Positions 55,613 through 64,000 of a DNA stretch of 64,000 nucleotides are shown piece after piece. Both the position numbers and the translations under genes were made by a program. Within the stretch, counting starts at the first letter, position 1; every line of letters starts with the position of its first letter. This stretch comes from Candidatus Aegiribacteria sp. MLS_C (GTDB lineage: Bacteria > Fermentibacterota > Fermentibacteria > Fermentibacterales > JCC-6): positions 1 through 64,000 of the forward strand of contig LQBI01000001.1 in the NCBI GenBank assembly GCA_002030045.1, in the 5' to 3' direction. The notes under the pieces were generated by a model. It searched no databases. It saw nothing but the letters and a program-made list of their open reading frames with translations, and was not told where the DNA came from.

Positions 55613-55984
55613 TTGCCGACTATCAATCAGCTCGTGCGTAACGGGCGGAAGAAGCAGAGATCCAAGACGAAGGCCCCTGCCCTCACCGGTTGTCCCCAGA
55701 AGCGGGGTATCTGCACAAGGGTTTACACATCGACACCCAAGAAACCTAACTCGGCGCTTCGGAAGGTCGCCAGGGTAAGGCTCAGGAACGGATTCGAGGT
55801 CACCGCCTACATCCCCGGTATAGACCACAACCTCAACGAGCATTCGGTGGTCTTCATCAGGGGCGGCAGAGTGAAGGACCTGCCCGGCGTCAGGTATCAC
55901 ATCATCCGCGGCGTCGAGGACACTTCAGGTGTCGAGGGCAGGAAACAGGGCCGCTCGAAGTACGGCACGAGGAAGGAAAAGTAA
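55613..55984 (+). CDS. rpsL: 30S ribosomal protein S12
   Basis: 123 residues from a TTG at 55613, preferred over an ATG at 55583 because AAAGGAGAAGG directly precedes it and the product then starts [11 protein letters not shown], as in all S12 proteins. [19 protein letters not shown] and [13 protein letters not shown] are the decoding-centre loops; the lysines linked to streptomycin resistance are wild type. Confidence 0.97.
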   Translation: MPTINQLVRNGRKKQRSKTKAPALTGCPQKRGICTRVYTSTPKKPNSALRKVARVRLRNGFEVTAYIPGIDHNLNEHSVVFIRGGRVKDLPGVRYHIIRGVEDTSGVEGRKQGRSKYGTRKEK

Positions 55985-56038
55985 GAGGACCCTGCAGCAG
56001 GCACCATCTGTCTGCCGCAGGGCATTCCGGGAGGACGA

Positions 56039-56512
56039 ATGGCTAGACGTTCAAGGCCCAGGAAGCGGGAAGTCGCTCCGGACAGGAAGTACGGCAACCT
56101 GCTCATGGCGAAGTTCATCAACAAGCTAATGCACGAGGGCAAGAAGTCCATCGCCGAGAGTATATTCTACGACGCCATGGACATCGTGACAGAGAAGACG
56201 GGGCAGGACCCCGTCACGGTCTTCAACAGGGCTCTGGGCAATGTGAGACCCCAGCTCAAGGTGAAGTCAAGGAGGGTCGGTGGGTCGACCTACCAGGTTC
56301 CCATGGAGGTCAAACCCCACGAGAGGGATTCCCTTGCGATCCGCTGGATAATACAGTACGCAAATTCCCGCAACGGCAGGGGAATGCCGGAGAAGCTGGC
56401 TGCCGAGATAATGGATGCCGCCAGGGGAGAGAACGCAGGCAGCATCAAGAAGAAGGAAGATACCCACAAGATGGCGGAAGCCAACAAGGCCTTCGCCCAT
56501 TACCGCTGGTAG
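56039..56512 (+). CDS. rpsG: 30S ribosomal protein S7
   Basis: 157 residues. The family sequence is clear throughout (MARRSRPRKR, RKYGNLLMAKFINKLMHEG, ALGNVRPQLKVKSRRVGGSTYQVP, AEANKAFAHYRW). It organises the 3' major domain of 16S rRNA. GGGAGGACGA precedes the ATG. Second gene of the str group. Confidence 0.97.
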   Translation: MARRSRPRKREVAPDRKYGNLLMAKFINKLMHEGKKSIAESIFYDAMDIVTEKTGQDPVTVFNRALGNVRPQLKVKSRRVGGSTYQVPMEVKPHERDSLAIRWIIQYANSRNGRGMPEKLAAEIMDAARGENAGSIKKKEDTHKMAEANKAFAHYRW

Positions 56513-56521
56513 GACCCGCCC

Positions 56522-56541
56522 CCCGGAAACCCCGGGCTTTT
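56522..56541 (+). terminator. Short terminator-like hairpin between rpsG and fusA
   Basis: CCCGG (56522-56526) and CCGGG (56532-56536) pair around a five-base loop and are followed by C and TTTT (56538-56541). The stem is only five pairs, so it is a weak or partial attenuator at most. Confidence 0.4.
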
Positions 56542-56551
56542 CATGGCGCTC

Positions 56552-56591
56552 CCTCCAGTGAAGTGGACAGGGTCGATCCAGTAACTGGAGG
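56552..56591 (+). promoter_or_regulatory. Inverted repeat that can mask the fusA ribosome-binding site
   Basis: CCTCCAGT (56552-56559) is perfectly complementary to ACTGGAGG (56584-56591). The second arm contains the GGAGG of the fusA ribosome-binding site (ATG at 56603). Pairing would hide that site and reduce EF-G synthesis. Confidence 0.55.
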
Positions 56592-56602
56592 AGTTCGCCG
56601 CA

Positions 56603-58678
56603 ATGGGCAATTATCAGGTCGACAGGGTCAGGAACATAGGCATCATGGCCCACATCGATGCCGGCAAGACCACGGCAACTGAGCGTATCCTCTTCTATTC
56701 GGGCAGGCTTCATCGCATGGGCGACGTTGACCACGGCACCGCCGTGATGGACTGGATGCCCCAGGAGAAGGAGAGGGGGATCACCATCCAGTCCGCTGCG
56801 ACCACCTGCACATGGAAAGACCATCAGATCAACATCATAGATACTCCAGGCCACGTCGACTTCACGGCGGAGGTCGAGCGAAGCCTGAGGGTGCTCGACG
56901 GGGCGGTGGCGGTCTTCTGCGCCGTGGGTGGCGTTGAACCCCAGTCCGAGACCGTATGGCACCAGGCGGACAGGTACGGAGTACCGAGAATAGCCTTCGT
57001 GAACAAGATGGACCGCCAGGGAGCCGATTTCAACAGGACCCTCGAGATGATGAGGGACATGCTGGGCGCCAGGCCACTGCCGGTAGTGCTTCCCATAGGG
57101 AGCGCCGGCGGGTTCTCCGGGATCATAGACGTCATTGCCGGAAGGGCCGTCCATTTCGACGAGACCTCCTTCGGGGCGGTCTTCACGCTGGACGAGATAC
57201 CTCAGGAATACGCGGGGCGGTATGCCGAGGCCAGGGACGCGATATGGGAAGCCGCCGCCATGCTGGAGGAGTCGGCCATGGAGGAGTTCTTCGAGGGCAG
57301 TCTGGACCCGGTGAAGGTCAGGAGACTTCTTCGCAGGGGAACCATAAACGGTGACTTCATCCCGGTTCTCTGTGGAGCAGCGCTGAAGAACATAGGGATC
57401 CAGCAGCTCATGGACGCCATAGTTGACTGGCTGCCCTCCCCCTCGGAACTGCCCCCCATCACCGGTCATCTGAAGGACGGTTCTTCCGTGGAGGTGGCCC
57501 GAAGCGTGAGCGACCCCTTCGCGGCACTTGTCTTCAAGGTCCAGTGCGATCCCCATCTGGGCAGACTGGCGTTCATCAGGGTCTACTCGGGAAAGGTGGA
57601 GGATGGCCAGCATGTGTTCAACAACAGGACCGGTAACAGGGAGCGGCTGACCAGGCTGGTGAGGATGCACGCAAACAAGAGGACGCATCTGGATTTTGTG
57701 ATGGCGGGTGACATAGCCGCAGCGGGTCTCAAGGACGTGGCCACCGGGGACACCCTTACCTTCCAGGAGAATCCGCTGGTCCTGGAGTCCATCGATTTTC
57801 CCGACCCGGTGATGCAGATGGCCATAGAGCCCATGAGCACCTCCGACGAGAAATCACTTGAACAGGCTCTCGCCGAACTCACCAGCGAGGACCCCAGTTT
57901 CAGGGTGGGAGTTGACGACGAATCGGGCCAGACCCTGATCATGGGAATGGGCGAGCTGCATCTGGAGATAATCGCAAGCAGGATACAGAGGGAAAAGGGC
58001 GTGGAGGTCAGGACCGGCAGACCCCAGGTCTCCTACCGCGAGAGCATTTCCGTGGCCGCCGAGGGAGAGGGAGACTTCAGCAGGTCGATTCAGGGCCGGG
58101 GACATTACGGCCATGCCCGAATAAGGGCGGTTCCGGTCGATTCCGGTATCGAGTTCGTCAATCTTCTTGACGACAGGGATTTCCCCGATCATTTCGTGGA
58201 GGCGGTTCAGCGAGGCGTCATGGGATCGGTAGGTGCCGGTCCGCTGGCGGGCTATCCCGTGGACGGAATAAGGGTGGAATTGCTCGAAGCCCGGCTTCAT
58301 GAAACCGATTCCTCCGACACCGGCTATGCGTACGCCGGGGCCATGGCATTCAGGGAATGCCTGGGATCGGGGAGACCGGTGCTCAAGGAACCGGTGATGC
58401 GCCTGGACATAATCTGCCCATCGGACTACGTGGGAGAGGTGATCGGTGACGTGAACGCCCGCAGGGGAAGCGTCCTGAGGATGGATACCAGGGGCGAAGT
58501 ACAGGCGATCAGGGCAAGGGTACCACTTGCGGAACTTTTTGGTTATAGTAGCGCCCTGCGTTCTCTAACGCAGGGGCGTGCGGGCTTCTCGATGCAGTTC
58601 AGCGCCTACGCACGCATGGCCGAGAACATTACCAGGGGTATCCTGGAACAGATGGGCATCGCAGGGTCCTCGGCATAG
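56603..58678 (+). CDS. fusA: Elongation factor G
   Basis: 691 residues. The GTPase that drives translocation. G1 is AHIDAGKT, the switch is [12 protein letters not shown]3 DTPGHVDFT and G4 NKMD. Domain II ([27 protein letters not shown]), the domain IV region ([11 protein letters not shown]) and domain V ([14 protein letters not shown]) follow in normal order. Length is typical. No tuf copy lies behind it; rpsJ follows 31 bases later. Confidence 0.97.
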   Translation: MGNYQVDRVRNIGIMAHIDAGKTTATERILFYSGRLHRMGDVDHGTAVMDWMPQEKERGITIQSAATTCTWKDHQINIIDTPGHVDFTAEVERSLRVLDGAVAVFCAVGGVEPQSETVWHQADRYGVPRIAFVNKMDRQGADFNRTLEMMRDMLGARPLPVVLPIGSAGGFSGIIDVIAGRAVHFDETSFGAVFTLDEIPQEYAGRYAEARDAIWEAAAMLEESAMEEFFEGSLDPVKVRRLLRRGTINGDFIPVLCGAALKNIGIQQLMDAIVDWLPSPSELPPITGHLKDGSSVEVARSVSDPFAALVFKVQCDPHLGRLAFIRVYSGKVEDGQHVFNNRTGNRERLTRLVRMHANKRTHLDFVMAGDIAAAGLKDVATGDTLTFQENPLVLESIDFPDPVMQMAIEPMSTSDEKSLEQALAELTSEDPSFRVGVDDESGQTLIMGMGELHLEIIASRIQREKGVEVRTGRPQVSYRESISVAAEGEGDFSRSIQGRGHYGHARIRAVPVDSGIEFVNLLDDRDFPDHFVEAVQRGVMGSVGAGPLAGYPVDGIRVELLEARLHETDSSDTGYAYAGAMAFRECLGSGRPVLKEPVMRLDIICPSDYVGEVIGDVNARRGSVLRMDTRGEVQAIRARVPLAELFGYSSALRSLTQGRAGFSMQFSAYARMAENITRGILEQMGIAGSSA

Positions 58679-58709
58679 GACCCTGGAGCACAGGAAACAG
58701 GAGACGGGA

Positions 58710-59021
58710 TTGAAAGCAAACAGGTTGAGGATAAAGCTCAGAGCCTACGACCACAGGCTTCTCGACCGCTCCGCGACGGCGATTGTCCGAAGCGTTGTGA
58801 AGACGGGGGCCAGGGTATCAGGGCCGATTCCTCTTCCAACCAGGAGATCGGTGATCACGGTACTGAGAAGTCCTCATGTGAACAAGAAATCCAGGGAACA
58901 GTTCGAGATGAAGATCCATTCGAGGCTCATCGAGATCGAGGATCCCAACGAGGAAACCGCAGCCGCTCTGAGGTCACAGGATGTGCCTTCCGGAGTGGAT
59001 GTGGAGATGAACGAGATATAA
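58710..59021 (+). CDS. rpsJ: 30S ribosomal protein S10
   Basis: 103 residues from a TTG at 58710 (GGAGACGGGA upstream); an ATG at 58578 lies within fusA and is rejected. [19 protein letters not shown] and [24 protein letters not shown] are typical S10/NusE sequences. First gene of the S10 operon, which here directly follows the str genes. Confidence 0.96.
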   Translation: MKANRLRIKLRAYDHRLLDRSATAIVRSVVKTGARVSGPIPLPTRRSVITVLRSPHVNKKSREQFEMKIHSRLIEIEDPNEETAAALRSQDVPSGVDVEMNEI

Positions 59022-59078
59022 CCCTTACTGTTCTTTCTGACTGACCCGGTGGTTACGGGTTAAGAGAAACGAAGCTCT

Positions 59079-59137
59079 GCCGGACAATGGCGGTTGACCG
59101 GCAGGCGGGACAAAAAGAGAACGCTCGTCCCCCCGCC
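59079..59137 (+). promoter_or_regulatory. Structured leader between rpsJ and rplC
   Basis: The 149-base gap between rpsJ and rplC is long for this operon. It holds two strong hairpins: GCCGG (59079-59083)/CCGGC (59098-59102), and GGCGGG (59104-59109)/CCCGCC (59132-59137), the latter extendable by AC/GT. It is a candidate ribosomal-protein leader, for example for L3 or L4. Confidence 0.5.
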
Positions 59138-59170
59138 TTCAAAGGGGACTTCAGCGATGGAGAGTGATCT

Positions 59171-59803
59171 ATGAGCGGACTCATGGCTCGTAAGATAGGT
59201 ATGACCCGTGTTTTCAGGGGTGACGGGAAAGCGGTTCCGGTCACCGTTCTGGAGGCCCAGCCGAACCCGGTCACACAGGTGAAGACCAGGGAGACCGACG
59301 GCTACGAAGCTGTCCAGCTGGGCTACAAGAGCCAGAAGAAGCAGCGGCTCACGAAGGCGGTCCAGGGTCATCTCGACAGGAGCGGGGCTCCTCCGGTCTC
59401 CCGTTTCCGGGAGGTATCAATGCCTTCGGGGGGTGTCGCCGCCGGCGACTTCCTTGATGTCTCCATGTTCGCCCCCGGAGAAAAGGTCGACGTGGTAGGT
59501 CTCACCAAGGGGAAGGGATTCCAGGGCGTGGTGAAACGTCATGGTTTCTCCGGCGGGGATGAGACCCACGGCTGCAAGTCCCATCGCGTCCCCGGTTCCA
59601 TCGGGCAGTGCGCCACTCCCTCCAGGGTGTGGAAAAACAAGAAGATGCCGGGAAGGGACGGGGGCAAGAGAGTGACCGTCCGAAACCTCGAGGTGGTGCA
59701 GGTGGATTCCGAGAAGAACCTCCTCGTACTGAAGGGCGCGGTTCCCGGGTCCCGTAACGGATATCTCCTCATAAGGAAGCAGAGATCTGGGGGTGAGTTC
59801 TAG
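59171..59803 (+). CDS. rplC: 50S ribosomal protein L3
   Basis: 210 residues. GLMARKIGMTRVFRGDGK at the start and GLTKGKGFQGVVKRHGF in the core are L3 signatures; the central loop that reaches the peptidyl-transferase centre is present (RVPGSIGQCATPSRVWKNKK). GGAGAG precedes the ATG. Confidence 0.97.
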   Translation: MSGLMARKIGMTRVFRGDGKAVPVTVLEAQPNPVTQVKTRETDGYEAVQLGYKSQKKQRLTKAVQGHLDRSGAPPVSRFREVSMPSGGVAAGDFLDVSMFAPGEKVDVVGLTKGKGFQGVVKRHGFSGGDETHGCKSHRVPGSIGQCATPSRVWKNKKMPGRDGGKRVTVRNLEVVQVDSEKNLLVLKGAVPGSRNGYLLIRKQRSGGEF

Positions 59804-59805
59804 TC

Positions 59806-60429
59806 ATGGCAGACGCAAGAGTATACACCATGGCGGGTGAGGAGGTCGGGAAGACCGATCTTCCCGAGGAGATGTTCGGCATGAACGTCTCGACCCATGT
59901 CCTGTGGGAGGCGGTGAGAGCGGAGAGCCTCAACTCCCGTCAGGGGACCGTATCAACCCTCGGGCGCAGCGAGGTCAGGGCCTCCGGAAGGAAACCGTGG
60001 CGTCAGAAGGGAACCGGCAACGCCAGGTCGGGCTCTCTCACTTCCCCCATCTGGAAGGGCGGCGGCGTAGCATTCGGGCCCAAGCCCAGGAAATGGAACA
60101 TTCGGCTCAACCGGAAGGTCCGCCGCAAGGCACTTGCCGGCATCCTCAGCGAGAGGCTGGCCGAGGGCAACCTGAGGATAGTGAGGGACCTCAAGTCAAC
60201 GGGCCGCACCAGGGAGATGGCCGACATGCTGATGGGCCACGAGTGCCACGACAGGAAAACCCTTCTGCTGGTGAAGGATGGCGACGAGATGCTCAAGAGG
60301 GCATCACGCAACATACCCAACCTCAAGGCGACGGACGCCTCCAGCGTCTCCATCCACGACCTGGTCAACTCCGAAGTGGTTCTGCTCTCGGAAGAGGCTG
60401 TCGAACTGCTCAAGGAGAGACTGATATGA
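59806..60429 (+). CDS. rplD: 50S ribosomal protein L4
   Basis: 207 residues, two bases after the L3 stop. [20 protein letters not shown] is the long exit-tunnel loop. In enterobacteria L4 also represses the S10 operon through a leader RNA. Ends inside the rplW start (ATGA). Confidence 0.97.
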   Translation: MADARVYTMAGEEVGKTDLPEEMFGMNVSTHVLWEAVRAESLNSRQGTVSTLGRSEVRASGRKPWRQKGTGNARSGSLTSPIWKGGGVAFGPKPRKWNIRLNRKVRRKALAGILSERLAEGNLRIVRDLKSTGRTREMADMLMGHECHDRKTLLLVKDGDEMLKRASRNIPNLKATDASSVSIHDLVNSEVVLLSEEAVELLKERLI

Positions 60430-60716
60430 AAGACTCAAGGCAGATAATCCTAAGGCCGCTGGTTACGGAGAAGAGCACTCTGCTCAGGGAGGGCTCCAAC
60501 AAGTATGCGTTCAGAGTGGTCGCCGACGCCACGAAGAGACAGATAGCAAAGGCCGTCGAGGAACTCTTCGAGGTTCACGTCAAGGAAGTCAGGACCATGA
60601 GGATGCAGGGAAAACTGAAGAGGCTGGGTCGGAACACCGGTCGCAGACCTTCATGGAAGAAAGCCATAGTCACCCTCGCCGAAGGTGATACGGTCGATTT
60701 CTTCGAGGGGGTGTAA
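60426..60716 (+). CDS. rplW: 50S ribosomal protein L23
   Basis: 96 residues from the ATG at 60426, overlapping the rplD stop. [13 protein letters not shown] and the [21 protein letters not shown] end are L23. It docks trigger factor and SRP at the tunnel exit. Confidence 0.96.
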   Translation: MKDSRQIILRPLVTEKSTLLREGSNKYAFRVVADATKRQIAKAVEELFEVHVKEVRTMRMQGKLKRLGRNTGRRPSWKKAIVTLAEGDTVDFFEGV

Positions 60717-60722
60717 GCTGGA

Positions 60723-61562
60723 ATGAGCATGAAGCGATGGAAGCCCGCCACTCCCGGAACTAGATTCAAGGTATCTCCGGGATTCGATGATATCACAAGG
60801 GACCACGGTGAAAAGGCTCTCATGGAGCCCGTGAAGAGCAACGCCGGAAGGAACAACCTTGGCCGTGTAACCAGCAGGCACAGGGGCGGCGGACACAAGA
60901 GGCGCTACAGGAAGATAGACTTCAGGCGGGACAAGTTCGGAGTGCCTGGAATGGTCGCCACCATAGAGTACGACCCGAACAGGTCCGCCAGGATAGCCCT
61001 GGTGAACTACAGGGACGGCGAGAAGAGGTACATGATCGCGCCGGAGGGACTTCAGGTCGGGCAGACAGTGGTTTCCGGCCCCGATTCCCCTCCCGAGACG
61101 GGCAATCACCTTCCGCTGTCACGGATCCCCCTGGGATCCACCATACACAACGTGGAACTCAAGCCGGGCAAGGGCGGTCAGATAGCCAGAAGCGCCGGCG
61201 CATCCATCCAGCTGATGGCCCGCGAGGGGCGCTACGCAACTCTCAAGATGCCATCGCGGGAGACCAGGATGGTTCCCGTGAGCTGCATGGCCACGATAGG
61301 GGCCGTGGGCAATTCAGAGCATTTCCTAGTGGTCTCCGGGAAGGCCGGGAACAGCCGCTGGAAGGGACGCAGACCGAAGGTCAGGGGAGTCGCCATGAAC
61401 CCCATCGACCACCCCATGGGCGGCGGTGAGGGCAAGTCCAGCGGCGGCCGTCATCCCTGCTCGCCGTGGGGACAGCTTGCAAAGGGTCTGAGAACCAGAG
61501 GTAAGAAGCCGTCCGACAAGCTGATCACCAGGCGGAGACCCACAGGAAAAAGGAGGAAGTAG
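60723..61562 (+). CDS. rplB: 50S ribosomal protein L2
   Basis: 279 residues; ATG at 60723 or 60729 are both possible starts (MSMKRWKP). [19 protein letters not shown] and the catalytic-centre segment [18 protein letters not shown] are clear. L2 lies at the subunit interface and is needed for subunit joining. Confidence 0.97.
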   Translation: MSMKRWKPATPGTRFKVSPGFDDITRDHGEKALMEPVKSNAGRNNLGRVTSRHRGGGHKRRYRKIDFRRDKFGVPGMVATIEYDPNRSARIALVNYRDGEKRYMIAPEGLQVGQTVVSGPDSPPETGNHLPLSRIPLGSTIHNVELKPGKGGQIARSAGASIQLMAREGRYATLKMPSRETRMVPVSCMATIGAVGNSEHFLVVSGKAGNSRWKGRRPKVRGVAMNPIDHPMGGGEGKSSGGRHPCSPWGQLAKGLRTRGKKPSDKLITRRRPTGKRRK

Positions 61563-61565
61563 GTT

Positions 61566-61859
61566 ATGGCCCGTTCATTGAAGAAGGGTCCCTATATCCA
61601 GGAGAAGCTGGCCGACAAGGTCAGGAATATGGAGGCTTCCGGAGAGAAGAAGATAATCCGGACCTGGTCCAGGAGATCCACGATCCCTCCAGAATTCGTG
61701 GGTCACACCTTCGCAGTATACAACGGTCGCAAGTTCGTTCCGGTCTACGTCGTCGAGAACATGGTCGGACACAAGCTGGGGGAGTTCGCTCCCACCAGGA
61801 CCTTCCGGGGACATCGGGATTCCGATTCCGGAGGGAAGCAGAAAAAAGCAAAGGTCTAG
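61566..61859 (+). CDS. rpsS: 30S ribosomal protein S19
   Basis: 97 residues. [34 protein letters not shown] and [13 protein letters not shown] are diagnostic. It contacts the A-site tRNA side of the 30S head. Confidence 0.97.
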   Translation: MARSLKKGPYIQEKLADKVRNMEASGEKKIIRTWSRRSTIPPEFVGHTFAVYNGRKFVPVYVVENMVGHKLGEFAPTRTFRGHRDSDSGGKQKKAKV

Positions 61860-61871
61860 GGAGGGGATGGA

Positions 61872-62243
61872 ATGAAGGCAGTAGCACGGGCCAGATACGC
61901 CAAGGTCCCCCCCAGGAAGGCCAGGTACGTTGCCGACCTGATTCGGGGCAAGACCGTGAACCAGGCTCTCTCGATACTCATGACGGTACCGAAGAACGCA
62001 TCGAGGATAATCGAGAAGACGCTGGACTCCGCTGTGGCCAACGCCATCGTGAAGGCGGAGGGGAAGCGTCTGGACGTGGACGAACTGGTGGTCCAGAACG
62101 TAATAGTTGACGAGGGTCCCACGACCATGCGCTGGAGACCGAGGGCCCGGGGTCGCGCAACGAAGATAAGGCACAGGACGAGCCACATTTCAGTGACGGT
62201 TGTCAACACGGACGAGACAGCCGGACAGGGACGAGAGGAATAG
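61872..62243 (+). CDS. rplV: 50S ribosomal protein L22
   Basis: 123 residues. KVPPRKARYVADLIRGKTV and the tunnel hairpin with RWRPRARGRATKIRHRTSH are typical. GGGAGGGGATGG precedes the ATG. The short C-terminal tail beyond the hairpin is normal. Confidence 0.96.
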   Translation: MKAVARARYAKVPPRKARYVADLIRGKTVNQALSILMTVPKNASRIIEKTLDSAVANAIVKAEGKRLDVDELVVQNVIVDEGPTTMRWRPRARGRATKIRHRTSHISVTVVNTDETAGQGREE

Positions 62244-62244
62244 T

Positions 62245-62907
62245 ATGGGTCAGAAAACCAATCCTGTCGGCCTCCGTCTGGGTATCAGCCGCGGCTGGGA
62301 CTCCACCTGGTTCGCCAGGGGAAGGAAGTACGCTGAGTATCTGAAGGAGGATACCGAGATCCGCCGCTACCTTGGATCCAGGCTGGAGAAGGCCAGGATC
62401 TCCAAGATAGAGATACTGAGGAAGCCTCAGGAAGTCGAAGTCGTGATATGGACAGCCCGGCCCGGTCAGGTGATAGGCAGCAAGGGGTCCAATATCGACA
62501 GGATAACCAACGAGCTGAAGGTTCTCGTGGGCGGCAAGACCGTGAGGACGAAGGTCCAGGAGATACGCAAGGACAGGTGTGACGCGGTGCTTGTCGCAGA
62601 CAAGGTGGCCCGTCAGATCGAGGGCAGGGTCTCGGTCCGCAGGGCCATGAGAATGGCCATCCGGGATGCCATTACCGACGGCGCGGAGGGAGTGAAGATC
62701 TCCTGTGCCGGCCGTCTGGGCGGCGCCGAGATGTCCAGGGTCAATACATACCATGAGGGCAGAGTACCCCTTCACACTCTCAGGGCGGACATCGACTTCG
62801 CCAGGGACGTAGCCAAAACGACCTACGGCACGATCGGTGTCAAGGTCTGGGTGTACCACGGAGAGGTCTACGAGCCTCCCGTGACGGGCACCACGGATGG
62901 CAGGTGA
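62245..62907 (+). CDS. rpsC: 30S ribosomal protein S3
   Basis: 220 residues from the ATG at 62245, one base after the L22 stop. GQKTNPVGLRLGI opens S3; the KH domain has PGQVIGSKGSNIDRI; the C-terminal part includes GRLGGAEMSR. Located at the mRNA entry. Confidence 0.97.
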   Translation: MGQKTNPVGLRLGISRGWDSTWFARGRKYAEYLKEDTEIRRYLGSRLEKARISKIEILRKPQEVEVVIWTARPGQVIGSKGSNIDRITNELKVLVGGKTVRTKVQEIRKDRCDAVLVADKVARQIEGRVSVRRAMRMAIRDAITDGAEGVKISCAGRLGGAEMSRVNTYHEGRVPLHTLRADIDFARDVAKTTYGTIGVKVWVYHGEVYEPPVTGTTDGR

Positions 62908-62913
62908 TAGACC

Positions 62914-63333
62914 ATGCTGATGCCCAAGAGGACCAAATACAGGAAGCAGCACAGGGGCCGCATGAGAGGCCAGACCAAGGGAGGCGGAGCGGTCTCCTTC
63001 GGTGAGTACGGTCTTCAGGCCATGGAGGCCGGCTGGATAACCAGCGCCCAGATCGAGGCGGCGAGGGTGGCCCTGACCAGGCACGTGAAGAGGGGTGGCA
63101 AGGTCTGGATCAGGGTCTTTCCGGACAAGCCGGTAACCTCGACTCCGGCCGAGACCAGAATGGGAAAGGGCAAGGGGGCCGTCGACCACTGGGTCGCTGT
63201 GGTCAAGCCCGGAAGGGTGATGTTCGAACTGGAAGGCGTTCCCATGGAGCTGGCCAAGTCCGCCATGCGGCTTGCGGGACACAAGCTCCCCATTAAGACC
63301 AGGTTCATGGTTCGGGACAGAGAGGAGCTCTAG
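62914..63333 (+). CDS. rplP: 50S ribosomal protein L16
   Basis: 139 residues. [19 protein letters not shown] and [20 protein letters not shown] are L16. It positions the A-site tRNA on the 50S subunit. An ATG six bases downstream is a second possible start. Confidence 0.97.
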   Translation: MLMPKRTKYRKQHRGRMRGQTKGGGAVSFGEYGLQAMEAGWITSAQIEAARVALTRHVKRGGKVWIRVFPDKPVTSTPAETRMGKGKGAVDHWVAVVKPGRVMFELEGVPMELAKSAMRLAGHKLPIKTRFMVRDREEL

Positions 63334-63561
63334 ATGAAACCGCACGAGCTTCGATCCATGAGCAGGGAGGAACTCGAGGAGCACGCCAGGGAACTCAGGC
63401 AGGAACTATTCAACCTGAGGTTTCGCGGCACTACTCAGCAGCTTGATAATCCCCTGAGGTTAAGGACCGCGAGAAAGGATCTGGCAAGGACCCTCACGGT
63501 GCTGAGAGAGCTGGATCTGGGACTTGAATCCGGAACCGGGGAAGGAACACGTAATGGCTGA
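63334..63561 (+). CDS. rpmC: 50S ribosomal protein L29
   Basis: 75 residues, directly abutting the L16 stop. ELRSMSREELEEHARELRQE and the QLDNPLRLRTARKDLART helix are L29, near the tunnel exit. The C-terminal ~10 residues overlap the rpsQ start region. Confidence 0.95.
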   Translation: MKPHELRSMSREELEEHARELRQELFNLRFRGTTQQLDNPLRLRTARKDLARTLTVLRELDLGLESGTGEGTRNG

Positions 63562-63817
63562 AGCAAGAGTCGGGAACAGAAGGGTCCTGACAGGCACCGT
63601 GATCTCCGACGCCATGGACAAGACCGTGGTTGTGGAAGTGGTGTCCGTCAAATCGCACCCTGTTTACAAGAAGCGCTTTCGAACGACAAAGAAGTACTAC
63701 GTTCACGACGAGGAGAACCTCTGCGGTGTTGGTGACAGGATCACCATCGCCGAGACCAGGCCCCTTTCAAAGACCAAGAGGTGGCGGGTTCTCGATGTCG
63801 TGGAACGGGCTCGGTAG
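63554..63817 (+). CDS. rpsQ: 30S ribosomal protein S17
   Basis: 87 residues from the ATG at 63554 (GGGGAAGGAACAC upstream), overlapping rpmC by eight bases. [21 protein letters not shown] and [19 protein letters not shown] are S17. A primary 16S-binding protein. Confidence 0.96.
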   Translation: MAEARVGNRRVLTGTVISDAMDKTVVVEVVSVKSHPVYKKRFRTTKKYYVHDEENLCGVGDRITIAETRPLSKTKRWRVLDVVERAR

Positions 63818-63828
63818 GAGGATTCGCG

Positions 63829-64000
63829 ATGATCCAGAGTGAGACCAGGCTTAAGGTCGCGGACAACTCCGGGGCCCGGACCGTGATGTGCATCAAGGTC
63901 CTCGGCGGTACCAGGCGGAGGTACGCGACCATAGGCGACGTCATAGTGGTGTCCGTGAAGGATGCCCTTCCCGACGGGGCTGTAAAGGCCAAGGAGGTCA
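63829..64000 (+). CDS. rplN: 50S ribosomal protein L14, N-terminal part
   Basis: The first 57 codons lie in the window; the gene continues past its end. [20 protein letters not shown] and [18 protein letters not shown] are the start of L14. GGAGGA precedes the ATG. The next genes would be expected to be rplX and rplE. Confidence 0.96.
   Translation, partial: MIQSETRLKVADNSGARTVMCIKVLGGTRRRYATIGDVIVVSVKDALPDGAVKAKEV

Overview
The window comes from the chromosome of a high-GC, diderm (outer-membrane) bacterium. Outer-membrane traits are a Wza-like exporter, RND efflux, predicted beta-barrels and LolA/LolCDE-like genes. Three secreted proteins end in PNP-type C-terminal sorting domains like those of type IX secretion cargo and FlgD-Ig proteins. 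With arginine codons dominated by AGG/AGA, many ATA isoleucine codons and frequent TTG starts, this fits a little-studied lineage of the FCB group (Fermentibacteria/Eisenbacteria/Latescibacteria-like). That placement is inference; no rRNA gene is present. No stretch longer than about 300 bases lacks a gene. No CRISPR array, insertion sequence, integrase or phage gene was seen.

Layout: (1) 1-7461, an overlapping plus-strand surface-polysaccharide operon: the end of a GDP-mannose dehydratase, a secreted beta-propeller, rmlA, rmlB, a UDP-glucuronate-decarboxylase-like SDR, an SLBB export protein and a Wzz-like chain-length protein. (2) 7506-18140, housekeeping and envelope genes: Eis-like acetyltransferase, Gate-domain membrane protein, CCA-adding enzyme, a TetR-MFP-RND efflux operon with an evident operator, MscS, and a PorV-like barrel. 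(3) 18300-24149, a GmhB-like HAD phosphatase, a degenerate DnaQ exonuclease fused to a GIY-YIG nuclease, a saccharopine-dehydrogenase-like enzyme, then on the minus strand TetR, a truncated LolA-like protein, the tail of a lost barrel gene, and an unknown surface protein. (4) 24304-31962, GT4, aspartate kinase, UppP and two paralogous TPR-plus-barrel proteins in one tight operon. (5) 32167-41355, minus strand: a three-domain beta-PGM/OtsB/GH65 trehalose enzyme, an ABC transporter of LolCDE/MacB type, and three secreted proteins including an endonuclease I. (6) 41433-64000, a repeat-bearing intergenic region, four tRNA genes, then one continuous translation/transcription supercluster: tuf, rpmG, tRNA-Trp, secE, nusG, rplKAJL, rpoBC, rpsL, rpsG, fusA, rpsJ, rplCDWB, rpsS, rplV, rpsC, rplP, rpmC, rpsQ, rplN (cut by the window end).

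The most unusual items are an insertion of about 200 residues in RpoC, the inactivated-looking exonuclease domain fused to an intact-looking GIY-YIG domain, the TPR-barrel gene pair next to UppP and a glycosyltransferase, the LolA deletion scar, the single-chain trehalose pathway enzyme, and several structured leaders in the ribosomal cluster, including one that can pair with the fusA ribosome-binding site. I found no clear toxin, defence or mobile system.
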